Assembly (NCBI RefSeq): GCF_030704305.1
Contig: NZ_CP131935.1
Span: 682,001 to 746,000, forward strand
Length of the DNA stretch: 64,000 bases
From: Massilia sp. R2A-15
GTDB lineage: Bacteria; Pseudomonadota; Gammaproteobacteria; Burkholderiales; Burkholderiaceae_D
Direction of reading: 5' to 3'
The notes under the pieces are model-generated. The model ran no database searches and had not been told where the DNA came from. It saw nothing but the letters and a program-made list of their open reading frames with translations. Made by a program: the position numbers and the translations under genes. Shown piece by piece: positions 15,041 to 24,097 of this stretch (its first letter is position 1; the number at the start of each line of letters is the position of its first letter).

Positions 15041-17668
15041 ATGAGACAGTTTCCTGCCAAGCGACTGGCCACCGGCGTTGCGCTGGCCGTCGCCGCCTTC
15101 GCCGCCCACGCCGAAGCCCCCTACAAATTCAGCGCCACGCCCGGCAAGCTGCCGAAGGACGTGATTCCCCTGCAGTACGCCGCCCACCTGGTTCCCAACC
15201 TGGCCGACAACACTTTCCTCGGCTCGGAATCGGTCGAAATCGAGGTGCTCAGCCCGACGTCGACCATCATGCTCAACGCCGTCAACATCGACATCGACGC
15301 GGCGACGCTGGCCGGCAGGGACATCGGCGAGCTGAAACTGGCGCCGCAGATCGACAAGGAACAGGAGACTCTCAGCTTCCACCTCTCGCGTCCGCTGGCG
15401 CCGGGCCGCTACAAGCTGGCGCTGAAATTCCGCGGCACGATCAACCGCGAGGGGCGCGGCATGTTCCACATGCAGTACAAGGCCGGCGGCGTCGACAAGA
15501 AAATGCTGGCGACGACGATGGAGCCGACCGACGCGCGGCGCATGCTGCCGACCTGGGACGAGCCGTCGTTCCGCGCGACCTTCAAGCTGACGGTGGACGT
15601 GCCGGCCAGCTTCAAGGCCTACTCCAACACGCCGGTGGAAAAGCAGGAAAAGCTCGAAGGCGGCCTGCAGCGGATCTGGTTTGGCGTCACGCCGAAGATG
15701 CCGAGCTACCTGGTGGTGCTGGTCGCGGGCGAACTCGAACGCCTGGCCGGCAAGCAGGACGGCGTCGACATCGGCATCGTCACCACCGAGGGCAAGCTCG
15801 CCTCCGCGGCCTATCCGCTGGCCGTCACGCGCGACGTTCTGCGCTACTACAACAACTACTTCGGCGTGCCGTATCCGCTGGCGAAGCTCGACCAGATCGC
15901 TATCCCGGGCGGGATCAACGGCGCGATGGAGAACTGGGGCGGCATCGTGTACAACGAGTCGGCGCTGCTGGTCGATCCGAAGACCACGCCGGACAACGTC
16001 AGGCAGGACACCTTCCGCGTCAACGTGCACGAAGTGGCGCACCAGTGGTTCGGCAACCTCGTGACGATGGCCTGGTGGGACAACCTGTGGCTCAACGAAG
16101 GCTTCGCCTCGTGGATGGCGGCCAAGGCCACCGACCATTTCCATCCCGAGTGGCGGCCCTTCCTCGATGGCCAGGTCAACCGCGAGAGCGTCATGAACCA
16201 GGACGCGCGCAAGACAACGCACCCGATCCAGACGCCGGTCCTGAACGAGTCGCAGGCGGCCAGCGCCTTCGACGGCATCACCTACGGCAAGGGGCAGGCC
16301 TTCCTGCGCATGCTCGAGGCCTACCTCGGCGAAGACCAGTTCCGCAAGGGCATCCGCGCCTACATCGCCAAGCACCAGTACTCCAACACCACCAGCGCCG
16401 ACCTGTGGGCCGCGCTGGAGAAGGCTTCCGGCAAACCGGTGGAGAAGCTGGCGTCCGACTGGACCACCCAGCCGGGCTTCCCGGTCGTAAAGGTGGCGCA
16501 GGTGTGCGAAGGCGGTAAGCGCAAGGTCACGCTGTCGCAGGAGCAGTTCCGCCTCGACGAGCCGGCCAAGGAGCAGCGCCTCTGGAACGTGCCGGTGCAG
16601 GTCGGCACCGTCGGCGGCAAGGCCTATTACACCTTGCTGTCGGGCGCCTCGACGACGGTGGTGCAGGGCGGCTGCGATGGCGCGCTGGTGGTGGACCCGA
16701 TGAGCGTCGGCTTCTTCCGCGTGCAGTACGACCAGGCCTCGTTCGCCGCGCTGGCCGCGCAGGTTCCCAAGCTGCCCGACACCACGCGCCTGAAACTGCA
16801 GGCCGACGCCTGGGGCATGGTCATGGCCGACCGCATGCAGCTCGACAGCTACCTGAAGCTGGTGTCGAAGTACGGCGACGAGCCGCGCCTGGCGGTGTGG
16901 GATGCAATCCTCGGCAACCTGACCACGCTGGACAACCTCGCCTTGGGCGAAGCGGAGCGGCCGCTGGTGCGCCGCTTCATAATCGACCTGATCGCGCCGA
17001 AGTTCGCGAAGATGGGCTGGGACGAAAAAGCCGGCGAGACGACCGAGGAACGCCAGCTGCGTGCCCTGATGGCGGGCACCCTGGCGCGCGCCGGCGACCC
17101 GGCCGCCATCGCCGAAGGCCAGAAGCGCTTCGCGCGCTACCTGGCCGATCCGTCCAGCGTCAGCCCGTCGATGATCGGCTTCGTCCTGGGCGTGGCCGGC
17201 CGCTACGCCGACGCCGCAACCTACCAGGCAATGGCCGCGCGCGTGATGCAAACCGAGAGCACCGAAGAACGCAACCGCCTCGGCAGCGCGCTGGCCAAGG
17301 CGCAGGATCCGGCGCTCGCCGCGCACACCTTGCAGATGGCGCTTTCGCCGCATTTGCCGGCGCAGGCGACGACGTGGATCGTGCCGTCGGTCGCCGCCAA
17401 CGAGCATATCGACCAGGCCTGGGCATTCGCCGTGGCCAACCGCGATGCGCTGATGAAGAACCAGGACTCGTTCGGACAAAACCGGGCGTTCGGCAATATC
17501 GTCTACAGCTCGTCGAATCCGGCGCACGCCGACATGCTGGAGACCTACGTGAAGCAGCACTTCGGGCCGGAGGCGCTGGTCGATGCGGAGCGCGTCGCCA
17601 ACGGCATCCGCACTCGCGCCGCACTCAAGGCGCGCCTGTGGCCGCAGCTGCGCGCCGCATTGAAATAA
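15041..17668 (+). CDS. Secreted M1-family zinc aminopeptidase
   Basis: An 875-residue M1 peptidase. A signal peptide covers about residues 1-25 (ending AAHAEAP). The exopeptidase motif GAMEN lies at about 291-295, the zinc motif HEVAH has His330 and His334, and the third ligand is Glu353 in WLNEGFASW. The C-terminal 350 residues form the helical ERAP1-like domain. It should remove N-terminal residues from peptides in the periplasm or medium. AAGGAT precedes the ATG. Two secreted M13 peptidases follow on the same strand (33 bp to the first), suggesting a peptide-scavenging operon. Confidence 0.95.
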   Translation: MRQFPAKRLATGVALAVAAFAAHAEAPYKFSATPGKLPKDVIPLQYAAHLVPNLADNTFLGSESVEIEVLSPTSTIMLNAVNIDIDAATLAGRDIGELKLAPQIDKEQETLSFHLSRPLAPGRYKLALKFRGTINREGRGMFHMQYKAGGVDKKMLATTMEPTDARRMLPTWDEPSFRATFKLTVDVPASFKAYSNTPVEKQEKLEGGLQRIWFGVTPKMPSYLVVLVAGELERLAGKQDGVDIGIVTTEGKLASAAYPLAVTRDVLRYYNNYFGVPYPLAKLDQIAIPGGINGAMENWGGIVYNESALLVDPKTTPDNVRQDTFRVNVHEVAHQWFGNLVTMAWWDNLWLNEGFASWMAAKATDHFHPEWRPFLDGQVNRESVMNQDARKTTHPIQTPVLNESQAASAFDGITYGKGQAFLRMLEAYLGEDQFRKGIRAYIAKHQYSNTTSADLWAALEKASGKPVEKLASDWTTQPGFPVVKVAQVCEGGKRKVTLSQEQFRLDEPAKEQRLWNVPVQVGTVGGKAYYTLLSGASTTVVQGGCDGALVVDPMSVGFFRVQYDQASFAALAAQVPKLPDTTRLKLQADAWGMVMADRMQLDSYLKLVSKYGDEPRLAVWDAILGNLTTLDNLALGEAERPLVRRFIIDLIAPKFAKMGWDEKAGETTEERQLRALMAGTLARAGDPAAIAEGQKRFARYLADPSSVSPSMIGFVLGVAGRYADAATYQAMAARVMQTESTEERNRLGSALAKAQDPALAAHTLQMALSPHLPAQATTWIVPSVAANEHIDQAWAFAVANRDALMKNQDSFGQNRAFGNIVYSSSNPAHADMLETYVKQHFGPEALVDAERVANGIRTRAALKARLWPQLRAALK

Positions 17669-17701
17669 AATACCGCAGTCAAACTCAAAAAAAGGGACAC
17701 C

Positions 17702-19753
17702 ATGAACACCAGCTGGACTCCAATCAAGACCGCCGTCAGCCTCGCCATTTGCGGCGCCGCCTTCGCGTTCGCGCCGGCGTTTGCGCAGACCGCGGCGCAG
17801 ACCGCGCCTGCGGCAAAGACGGCCAACATGGCCATGCTGCCGGGCGACGACTTCTTCAACTTCGCCAACCGCGAGTGGCTCGACAAGACCGAGATTCCGG
17901 GGGACCGTAGCAGCTGGGGCGCGTTCCAGTCGATTGCGGAAGACACCAACCAACGCATCGTGAAGATGTTCGACGCCATCGAGACCGACAAGAACGCCAC
18001 GGCCGAGGCACGCAAGGTCGCCACCTTCTATCACACCTTCATGGACGAAGCGGCGATCGAGGCAAAGGGCGCCGCGCCGATCAAGCCGATGCTGGCGAAG
18101 ATCGACGCCATCAAGGACAAGGCCGGCCTGACGCGCGCGCTGGGCGCCTCGCTGCGCGCAGACGTGGACCCGCTCAACAACACCAACTTCTTCACCGAGA
18201 ACGTGTTCGGCATCTGGATCGCCCAGGGCCTGACCGACACCTCGCGCAATATGCCTTACCTGCTGCAGGGCGGCCTGGGCATGCCGGACCGCGCCTACTA
18301 CCTGGACCAGAACCCGAAAATGGCCGACCTGCGCACCAAGTACCAGGCCTATATCGCGGCGATGCTGAAGCTGGCCGGCTACGCCGACAGCGACGCGCGC
18401 GCCGCGAAGATCTTCGCGCTCGAGACGGCAATCGCCAAGACCCACGCCACGCGCGAGGATTCGGCCGACGTCCTGAAGGGTAACAACACCTGGACCATGA
18501 AGGACTTCGCCGCCAAGGCGCCGGGCATCGACTGGAAGGCATTCTTCAACGCCGCCGGCCTGAAAGGGCAGGACAAGTTCATCGTCTGGCACCCGGGCGC
18601 GGCCACCGGCGAAGCGGCCCTGATGGCCAGCACCGACCTGGCGACCTGGAAGGATTACCTCGCCTTCCACCAGATCAACCACTTCGCGCCGAACCTGTCT
18701 AAGGCCTTCGTCGACCAGCGCTTCGCGTTCTATGGCACGGCGTTGTCGGGCACACCGCAGCAGTCGGTGCGCTGGAAGCGCGCGCTGGCGGCCACCAACA
18801 CCGCGCTGGACCAGCCGGTCGGCCATGTCTACGTCGAGAAGAACTTCCCGGCCGAAGACAAGGCGCGCATCAAGCAGATGGTCACCAACATCATCGCCGC
18901 CTTCAGCAAGCGCATCGAAAAGCTCGACTGGATGGCGCCGGCCACCCGCGCGCAGGCGCAGGAAAAGCTCAAGACGCTGTATGTCGGCGTCGGCTATCCG
19001 GACAAGTGGGATTCGTATGACGCGCTGAAAGTGGTCAAGGGCGACGCCTTCGGCAACGTGGTGCGCGGCGAAGACTTCCACACGAAGCAGGAGCTGGCCA
19101 AGCTGCACAAGAAGATCGACAAGACCGAATGGTCGATGCCGCCGCAGTTGGTCAACGCTGTCAACATGCCGCTGCAGAACGCGATCGTGTTCCCGGCCGC
19201 GATCCTGCAGCCGCCGTTCTATGATCCGAAGGCGTCCGACGCGACCAACTACGGCGCCATCGGCACCGTGATCGGCCACGAAATCAGCCACAGCTTCGAC
19301 GACCAGGGCGCCCAGTTCGACGCCCAGGGCAAGCTGCGCGACTGGTGGACCAAGGAGGACATGGAGCACTTCAAGAAGGCCTCGGGCAAGCTGGCGGCGC
19401 AGTATTCGGCCTACAAGCCTTTCCCCGACCTGGCCATCAACGGCAACCTGACCTTGAGCGAGAACCTGGCCGACCTGGCCGGCCTGTCCGCGGCGTATGA
19501 CGCCTACCGCGCCACGCTGGGCGGCAAGGCGACTGCGGAAGGCGACAAGCAGTTCTTCCTCGGCTTCGCGCACAGCGAGCGCAGCAAGATCCGCGAAGCG
19601 CAGCTGCGCCGCCAGGTCATGACCGACGGCCACGCGCCATCGCAGTACCGCGCCGCGACCGTGCGCAACATCGACGCGTGGTACGACGCGTTTGGCGTCA
19701 AGCAGGGCCAGTCGTTGTACCTGGCGCCGGCTGATCGCGTGCGCGTCTGGTAA
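17702..19753 (+). CDS. M13-family (neprilysin/PepO-type) secreted metallopeptidase, copy 1
   Basis: A 683-residue M13 endopeptidase with an N-terminal signal peptide (about 1-28). The zinc motif HEISH starts at residue 526 (VIGHEISHSFDDQGAQFD) and the third ligand is Glu587 in ENLADLAG. The C-terminus YLAPADRVRVW is the usual M13 end. These enzymes cut small peptides on the N-terminal side of hydrophobic residues. It follows the M1 gene by 33 bp and is itself followed by a close paralogue in the same orientation. Confidence 0.95.
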   Translation: MNTSWTPIKTAVSLAICGAAFAFAPAFAQTAAQTAPAAKTANMAMLPGDDFFNFANREWLDKTEIPGDRSSWGAFQSIAEDTNQRIVKMFDAIETDKNATAEARKVATFYHTFMDEAAIEAKGAAPIKPMLAKIDAIKDKAGLTRALGASLRADVDPLNNTNFFTENVFGIWIAQGLTDTSRNMPYLLQGGLGMPDRAYYLDQNPKMADLRTKYQAYIAAMLKLAGYADSDARAAKIFALETAIAKTHATREDSADVLKGNNTWTMKDFAAKAPGIDWKAFFNAAGLKGQDKFIVWHPGAATGEAALMASTDLATWKDYLAFHQINHFAPNLSKAFVDQRFAFYGTALSGTPQQSVRWKRALAATNTALDQPVGHVYVEKNFPAEDKARIKQMVTNIIAAFSKRIEKLDWMAPATRAQAQEKLKTLYVGVGYPDKWDSYDALKVVKGDAFGNVVRGEDFHTKQELAKLHKKIDKTEWSMPPQLVNAVNMPLQNAIVFPAAILQPPFYDPKASDATNYGAIGTVIGHEISHSFDDQGAQFDAQGKLRDWWTKEDMEHFKKASGKLAAQYSAYKPFPDLAINGNLTLSENLADLAGLSAAYDAYRATLGGKATAEGDKQFFLGFAHSERSKIREAQLRRQVMTDGHAPSQYRAATVRNIDAWYDAFGVKQGQSLYLAPADRVRVW

Positions 19754-19832
19754 TTTCAAGTAACAGCAACACCTGGGTTTGACGGAGACGCAGAGTCCCG
19801 CACTTCGCGTCAGACCCAGAAAAAGTTTGCTT

Positions 19833-19920
19833 GTCGTACCTGCGAAGGCAGGTACCCATGCTGAGCCAAACGATCGGCGCTAGCATATTCAGTATAGGTA
19901 CCTGCCTTCGCAGGTACGAC
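19833..19920. repeat. REP-like element, family A copy 2
   Basis: An 88 bp element with 24 bp inverted termini beginning GTCGTACCTGCGAAGGCAGG on the left. The centre again contains CCATGCTGA and ATTCAGTATAGG. It differs from copy 1 mainly by paired changes (TTCC/GGAA to TACC/GGTA) that preserve pairing. It lies between the two M13 peptidase genes. Confidence 0.85.
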
Positions 19921-19945
19921 ATTCTTCCGACCCGAGAGAACATCC

Positions 19946-21964
19946 ATGAACATCCGCTGGACCCCAATCAAGACCGCCATCGTGCTCGCCGCGTTGGCAA
20001 TCAACCCAGTACACGCGCAGGAGACTAAGCCCGCCGCCATGACCGTGCTGCCGGGCGACGACTTCTACAACTACGTCAACGGCGAATGGCTCGCCAAAAC
20101 CGAGATCCCGGCCGACCGCGCGGCATGGGGCGCGACGTCCGTGATGTCGGACGAGACCAACGCGCGCATCCTGAAGCTGATCGAAGCGGTGCCCGCCGAT
20201 CCCAAGGCCAGCGCCGAATCACGCAAGGTCGCCGCCTTCTACAACAGCTACATGGATGAAGCGGCGATCGAAGCGAAGGGCGGCGCGCCGCTCAAGCCAA
20301 TGCTGGCGAAGATCGATGCCATCAAGGACAAGGCGGCCCTGCAGCGCGCGCTGGGCGCATCGCTGCGCGCCGACGTCGACCCGCTCAACGCCACCAACTT
20401 CTTCACCGAAAACCTGTTCGGCGTGTGGATCGCCCAGGGCCTGAACGACCCGGCCCACAACGTGCCCTACATCCTGCAGGGCGGCCTGGGCATGCCCGAC
20501 CGCGCCTACTACCTGACCGACAACGCGCGCATGGCCGACCTGCGCGCCAAATACCAGCAGCACATCGCCGCGATGCTGGCGCTGGCCGGCTACGCCGACA
20601 GCGAAGCGCGCGCCGCGAAGGTGATGGCGCTGGAGATGGCGATCGCCAAATCGCACGCCAGCCGCGAAGACTCGGCCGACATCCAGAAGGCCAACAACCA
20701 GTGGACTTTGAAAGACTTCAGCGCCAACGCGCCGGGCATCGACTGGCCGGCGTTCTTCAAGGCCGCCAAACTCGGCGATCAAGGAAAATTCATCGTCTGG
20801 CATCCGTCCGCGGTGAAGGGCGCCGCTGCGCTGGTCGCCTCGACCGACCTGGCGACGTGGAAGGACTTCCTCGCCTTCCATCAGATCAACCACTTCGCGC
20901 CGAACCTGTCGAAGGCGTTTGTGGAGCAGCGCTTCGCCTTCTACGGCAAGGCGTTGTCCGGCACGCCGGAGCAGACCTTGCGCTGGAAGCGCGCGCTGGC
21001 GGCAACCAGCGGCGCGCTGGGCGAGCCGGTCGGCCACATGTACGTCGACCGCTACTTCCCGGCCGAGCACAAGGCCAGGGTGCGCCAGATGGCCACCAAC
21101 ATCATCGCCGCCTTCAGCAAGCGCATCGACAAGCTTGACTGGATGGCGCCGGCGACGCGCGCGCAGGCGCATGCCAAGCTCGATACGCTGTACGTCGGCA
21201 TCGGCTTTCCGGACAAGTGGCAGTCGTACGCGGGCCTGGACGTGAAGCAGGGCGACGCCTTCGGCAACGCCGTGCGCGCCGAGGAGTTCCGCACCGCGCA
21301 GCAGTTCGGCAAGCTGCACAAGAAGGTCGACCGCACGGAGTGGGCGATGTCGCCGCACACCATCAACGCGGTCAACATGCCGATGCAGAACGCGATCAAC
21401 ATCCCGGCCGGTTACCTGCAGGCGCCGTACTTCGATCCGAAGGCGTCGGACGCGCAGAACTACGGCGCGATCGGCACCACCATCGGCCACGAAGTGAGCC
21501 ACAGCTTCGACGACCAGGGCGCGCAGTTCGACGCGCAGGGCCGCCTGCGCGACTGGTGGACCAAGGAAGACCTGGCGCACTTCAAGGCGGCGTCGGCCAA
21601 GCTGGTGGCGCAGTATTCGGCCTACAAGCCTTTCCCGGATCTCGCGGTGAACGGCCAGCTGACGCTCAGCGAAAACCTGGCCGACCTTGCCGGCATGGGC
21701 GCGTCGTACGACGCCTACCGTGCGGCGATGGATGGCAAAGCGACGGTAGCGAGCGATCGCGAATTCTTCATCGGTAACGCGCTGAAGAACCGCAACAAGA
21801 TGCGCGAACCGGCGATGCGCCAGCGCATCCTGTCGGACGGTCATTCGCCGTCGGCGTACCGCGCCGCCACCGCGCGCAATCTCGATGCTTGGTACGAGGC
21901 GTTCGACGTCAAGCCGGGGCAGGGCCTGTACCTGGCGCCGGCCGACCGCGTGCGCGTGTGGTAG
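19946..21964 (+). CDS. M13-family secreted metallopeptidase, copy 2 (tandem paralogue)
   Basis: A 672-residue M13 peptidase that repeats the preceding gene over nearly its full length. Shared blocks include MLPGDDFF/LPGDDFYNYVNGEWL, AFSKRI-KLDWMAPATRAQA, KASDA-NYGAIGT and YLAPADRVRVW. The signal peptide is shorter. The zinc motif HEVSH starts at residue 515, and ENLADLAG is present. The two copies differ in their N-terminal region and many surface positions, so substrates may differ. A family A repeat lies in the 192 bp between them. No separate promoter is obvious. Confidence 0.95.
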   Translation: MNIRWTPIKTAIVLAALAINPVHAQETKPAAMTVLPGDDFYNYVNGEWLAKTEIPADRAAWGATSVMSDETNARILKLIEAVPADPKASAESRKVAAFYNSYMDEAAIEAKGGAPLKPMLAKIDAIKDKAALQRALGASLRADVDPLNATNFFTENLFGVWIAQGLNDPAHNVPYILQGGLGMPDRAYYLTDNARMADLRAKYQQHIAAMLALAGYADSEARAAKVMALEMAIAKSHASREDSADIQKANNQWTLKDFSANAPGIDWPAFFKAAKLGDQGKFIVWHPSAVKGAAALVASTDLATWKDFLAFHQINHFAPNLSKAFVEQRFAFYGKALSGTPEQTLRWKRALAATSGALGEPVGHMYVDRYFPAEHKARVRQMATNIIAAFSKRIDKLDWMAPATRAQAHAKLDTLYVGIGFPDKWQSYAGLDVKQGDAFGNAVRAEEFRTAQQFGKLHKKVDRTEWAMSPHTINAVNMPMQNAINIPAGYLQAPYFDPKASDAQNYGAIGTTIGHEVSHSFDDQGAQFDAQGRLRDWWTKEDLAHFKAASAKLVAQYSAYKPFPDLAVNGQLTLSENLADLAGMGASYDAYRAAMDGKATVASDREFFIGNALKNRNKMREPAMRQRILSDGHSPSAYRAATARNLDAWYEAFDVKPGQGLYLAPADRVRVW

Positions 21965-21982
21965 TGTAGGCTTTAGCTATTC

Positions 21983-22008
21983 GGGTCTGACCCAGGTGGG
22001 TCAGACCC
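21983..22008. repeat. 26 bp palindrome, family B copy 3
   Basis: GGGTCTGACCC, four bases, then GGGTCAGACCC. A shortened relative of the family B core in the spacer between the second M13 gene and the methyltransferase. Its right end is 20 bp before the methyltransferase ATG. Confidence 0.6.
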
Positions 22009-22027
22009 TGGTTTGCCAACTACTCCC

Positions 22028-22651
22028 ATGACCGACGACCTCGACGACATCTCGCGCCGCACCCTCGACCACTACGAGCGCCATGCGCAGCAGTTTTTCG
22101 ACGGCACCATCGACCACGACGTGTCGCAGAACATCGACGCGCTGTTGAAAGCCATCGAAGCGCCGCCGCCATTCACCATCCTCGATTTCGGCTGCGGTCC
22201 GGGCCGCGACCTGAAGACATTCAGCGCGCTCGGCCACCGCGCCATCGGCCTGGACGGCGCCTCCCACTTCGTCGAGATGGCGCGCGCCTACAGCGGCTGC
22301 GAAGTGTGGCAGCAGGATTTCCTCCACCTCGACCTGCCGCCGGCCATGTTCGACGGCATCTTCGCCAACGCCGCCCTGTTCCACGTGCCCAGCGTGGTCC
22401 TGCCCAAGGTGCTGGGCGAGCTGTACGCCTCGCTGAAACCTGGCGGCGTGCTGTTTAGCTCCAATCCGCGCGGCCACAACGAGGAAGGCTGGAACGGCCC
22501 GCGCTACGGCAGCTATTACGATTTCGATACGTGGCAGCATCATCTGACCGCTGCAGGTTTTTCCCACGTGCATCATTACTACCGGCCCGCGGGCTTGCCG
22601 CGCGAACAGCAGCCGTGGCTGGCAAGCGTGTGGCGTAAGCCGGTAAGTTAA
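22028..22651 (+). CDS. Class I SAM-dependent methyltransferase
   Basis: A 207-residue methyltransferase. Motif I is ILDFGCGPGRDLKTF (about 57-71), followed by AIGLDGASHFVEMAR, FDGIFANAALFHVP (motif IV) and LYASLKPGGVLFSS (motif post-I/V). These identify an AdoMet-binding Rossmann fold, but the substrate cannot be read from the sequence. The start is the ATG at 22028; there is no strong ribosome site, and the upstream bases belong to a family B palindrome. The neighbours give no functional clue. Confidence 0.88.
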   Translation: MTDDLDDISRRTLDHYERHAQQFFDGTIDHDVSQNIDALLKAIEAPPPFTILDFGCGPGRDLKTFSALGHRAIGLDGASHFVEMARAYSGCEVWQQDFLHLDLPPAMFDGIFANAALFHVPSVVLPKVLGELYASLKPGGVLFSSNPRGHNEEGWNGPRYGSYYDFDTWQHHLTAAGFSHVHHYYRPAGLPREQQPWLASVWRKPVS

Positions 22652-22722
22652 GTGGCGAACAGAGCGCGTGGTGGATGCGCCTTAAGGTGGAGACTTGCTA
22701 ATCGCGGAAGGAGGTGATCCAG

Positions 22723-22905
22723 ATGAACAAGGACCAGGTTAAAGGCAAGGCAAAAGACATCGGCGGCAAGATCCAGGAGGAAGTCGGCAAGGTTGTTGGC
22801 AGCAACAAGCAACAGGCCGAGGGACTGGCGAAGCAGGCTGAAGGAAAGCTGCAGGAAAAAGCCGGCGATGCGAAGGAAGTCATCAAGGATCGCGGCAATC
22901 GCTGA
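22723..22905 (+). CDS. CsbD-family stress protein, copy 1
   Basis: A 60-residue, highly charged protein, MNKDQVKGKAKDIGGKIQEE then VGKVVGSNKQQAEGLAKQAE, with the classic CsbD pattern. CsbD proteins are small, soluble and induced by general stress in many bacteria; the mechanism is unknown. The start at 22723 is preceded by GGAGGTGA, an unusually complete Shine-Dalgarno sequence, which suggests high translation. A terminator follows at once, so the gene is monocistronic. Confidence 0.9.
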   Translation: MNKDQVKGKAKDIGGKIQEEVGKVVGSNKQQAEGLAKQAEGKLQEKAGDAKEVIKDRGNR

Positions 22906-22925
22906 TCGACCTAGCACTGAAACCG

Positions 22926-22953
22926 CAGCCGCGATTTTCGCGGCTGTTTTTTT
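22926..22953 (+). terminator. Intrinsic terminator after csbD copy 1
   Basis: AGCCGCGA-TTT-TCGCGGCT stem followed by a T-rich run. The same stem, AGCCGCGA with a TCGCGGCT partner, recurs after the second CsbD gene and again at 24.03 kb. Confidence 0.9.
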
Positions 22954-23063
22954 ATTGATCAGCCAACGTTCGTTCCCTAACAGAAGAGCTGAGCCTGGCG
23001 CGGTATTCTGGCTTCAATGCATGGCCATTCCGGCATGTGCTTACCAACTTGAGGAGAATTACC

Positions 23064-23243
23064 ATGAACCAGGACCAAGTCAACGGCAAGCTCAAAGACA
23101 TCGGCGGCAAGATTCAGGAAGAAGCGGGCAAGCTGGTCGGTAGCGCCGACCAGCAGGCAAAAGGCCTGGCCAATCAGGTCGAAGGCAAGACCCAGGAGAA
23201 GCTGGGCGATGCCAAGGAAGTGATCAAGGACGCGACCAACTAA
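23064..23243 (+). CDS. CsbD-family stress protein, copy 2
   Basis: A 59-residue paralogue of the gene 340 bp upstream: MNQDQVNGKLKDIGGKIQEE, AGKLVGSADQQAKGLANQVE, ending DAKEVIKDATN. The start at 23064 is preceded by GAGGAGAA. It has its own spacer and its own terminator, and that terminator is nearly identical to the one behind copy 1. This indicates duplication of a complete gene-plus-terminator unit. Confidence 0.9.
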   Translation: MNQDQVNGKLKDIGGKIQEEAGKLVGSADQQAKGLANQVEGKTQEKLGDAKEVIKDATN

Positions 23244-23262
23244 TCCGGTCCGCCTGAAAGCA

Positions 23263-23291
23263 AAACAGCCGCGAATTTCGCGGCTGTTTTT
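23263..23291 (+). terminator. Intrinsic terminator after csbD copy 2
   Basis: ACAGCCGCGA-ATT-TCGCGGCTGT stem followed by TTTTT. Confidence 0.9.
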
Positions 23292-23352
23292 ACATGGGGA
23301 CTCCACATTCGCTTGCAGCGACGATTCTTGCTTAGCCGGACCTGTATTCTCC

Positions 23353-23853
23353 CTAAGGAGACTTCGAAAGCGCAACAGGCTTCGGCTTCGGTTCACCCTG
23401 GTGGTGAACCTGGTATAAATCGACAGCCGAGACAGCAAACCCTTGCGCAGCGTACGCCAGAAAACCGCTTTTGGTCCGCTTGGGAACAAATGATTTTTCG
23501 GTGGGTGAACTCACTTCATACGCAGTGCCAATCGGCATTTTCAGGACCATTCCTACACCCGCAACACCCAAGCCACACGATCTTGCTGCCAGTTCCTCAT
23601 TGTCGAAAAACTTGGCCAGTTGTTCCGGAGAAATCACTTGGGTTTCATTAAATTCCGCCATCCATGCGCCATTGCTTTTCATTCGGGAGATGATTTTTCC
23701 GTCGATCTTCTCGATTCGTAATCCCGCCTTGCCGTTTGGCTCAGTGGCAAAATCACCGAGTAAAGCGTCCCTACAATCGTTGGCCGAGACGGTGTTCGCA
23801 AAGAATGTCAAACCGAGCCACAAGCTGGATGCCGCAACTGTTCGTATTTTCAT
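23353..23853 (-). CDS. Hypothetical secreted protein
   Basis: A 166-residue protein. The start at 23853 is chosen because AAAGGACG precedes it and it opens a signal peptide (MKIRTVAASSLWLGLTFFAN, ending about TVSAN). The mature part has cysteines in ANDCRDALLG and ARSCGLGVAG. No family is recognised. Its base composition is somewhat lower in G+C than its neighbours, and it stands alone between repeats and terminators, which suggests acquired DNA. No function is proposed. Confidence 0.65.
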   Translation of the reverse strand: MKIRTVAASSLWLGLTFFANTVSANDCRDALLGDFATEPNGKAGLRIEKIDGKIISRMKSNGAWMAEFNETQVISPEQLAKFFDNEELAARSCGLGVAGVGMVLKMPIGTAYEVSSPTEKSFVPKRTKSGFLAYAAQGFAVSAVDLYQVHHQGEPKPKPVALSKSP

Positions 23854-23970
23854 GAGTACGTCCTTTTGCTGGTTGGGAGGATATTCGGTGAATCTAGCCA
23901 AGCCCTCCTACGGTAAAAGGAAATCCGTTCGTCCGCCTTGCTTTTCGCCAACTCGGGGGCGGCGTGTGCG

Positions 23971-24003
23971 GTGTCTTTCCCGCGCGGGCGGGAATCCAAA
24001 TCC
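23971..24003. repeat. Single REP-like arm related to family A
   Basis: GTGTCTTTCCCGCGCGGGCG followed by GGAATCCA: one hairpin arm of the type seen in family A, without a second arm. It lies between the hypothetical secreted gene and the S9 peptidase gene. Confidence 0.5.
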
Positions 24004-24025
24004 GTCGCAAAGCCCCAGCACCAAA

Positions 24026-24056
24026 CAAAACAGCCGCGAACTTCGCGGCTGTTTTT
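24026..24056. terminator. Bidirectional terminator 3' of the S9 peptidase gene
   Basis: ACAGCCGCGAA-C-TTCGCGGCTGT stem with A-rich left and T-rich right flanks. It is a third copy of the terminator found behind both csbD genes. A degenerate family B fragment (AGGTCCGGCGGACC) follows at about 24069-24082. Confidence 0.8.
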
Positions 24057-24097
24057 GTTTTTGCGTTGAGGTCCGGCGGACCCCAACCTCAACGGCG

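Noticed and set aside
14888..19759. A 1623-codon open frame antisense to the M1 and first M13 peptidase genes
   Set aside because: It mirrors high-G+C codon bias of the real genes on the other strand; the product is an Arg/His/Val-rich low-complexity sequence with no domains.
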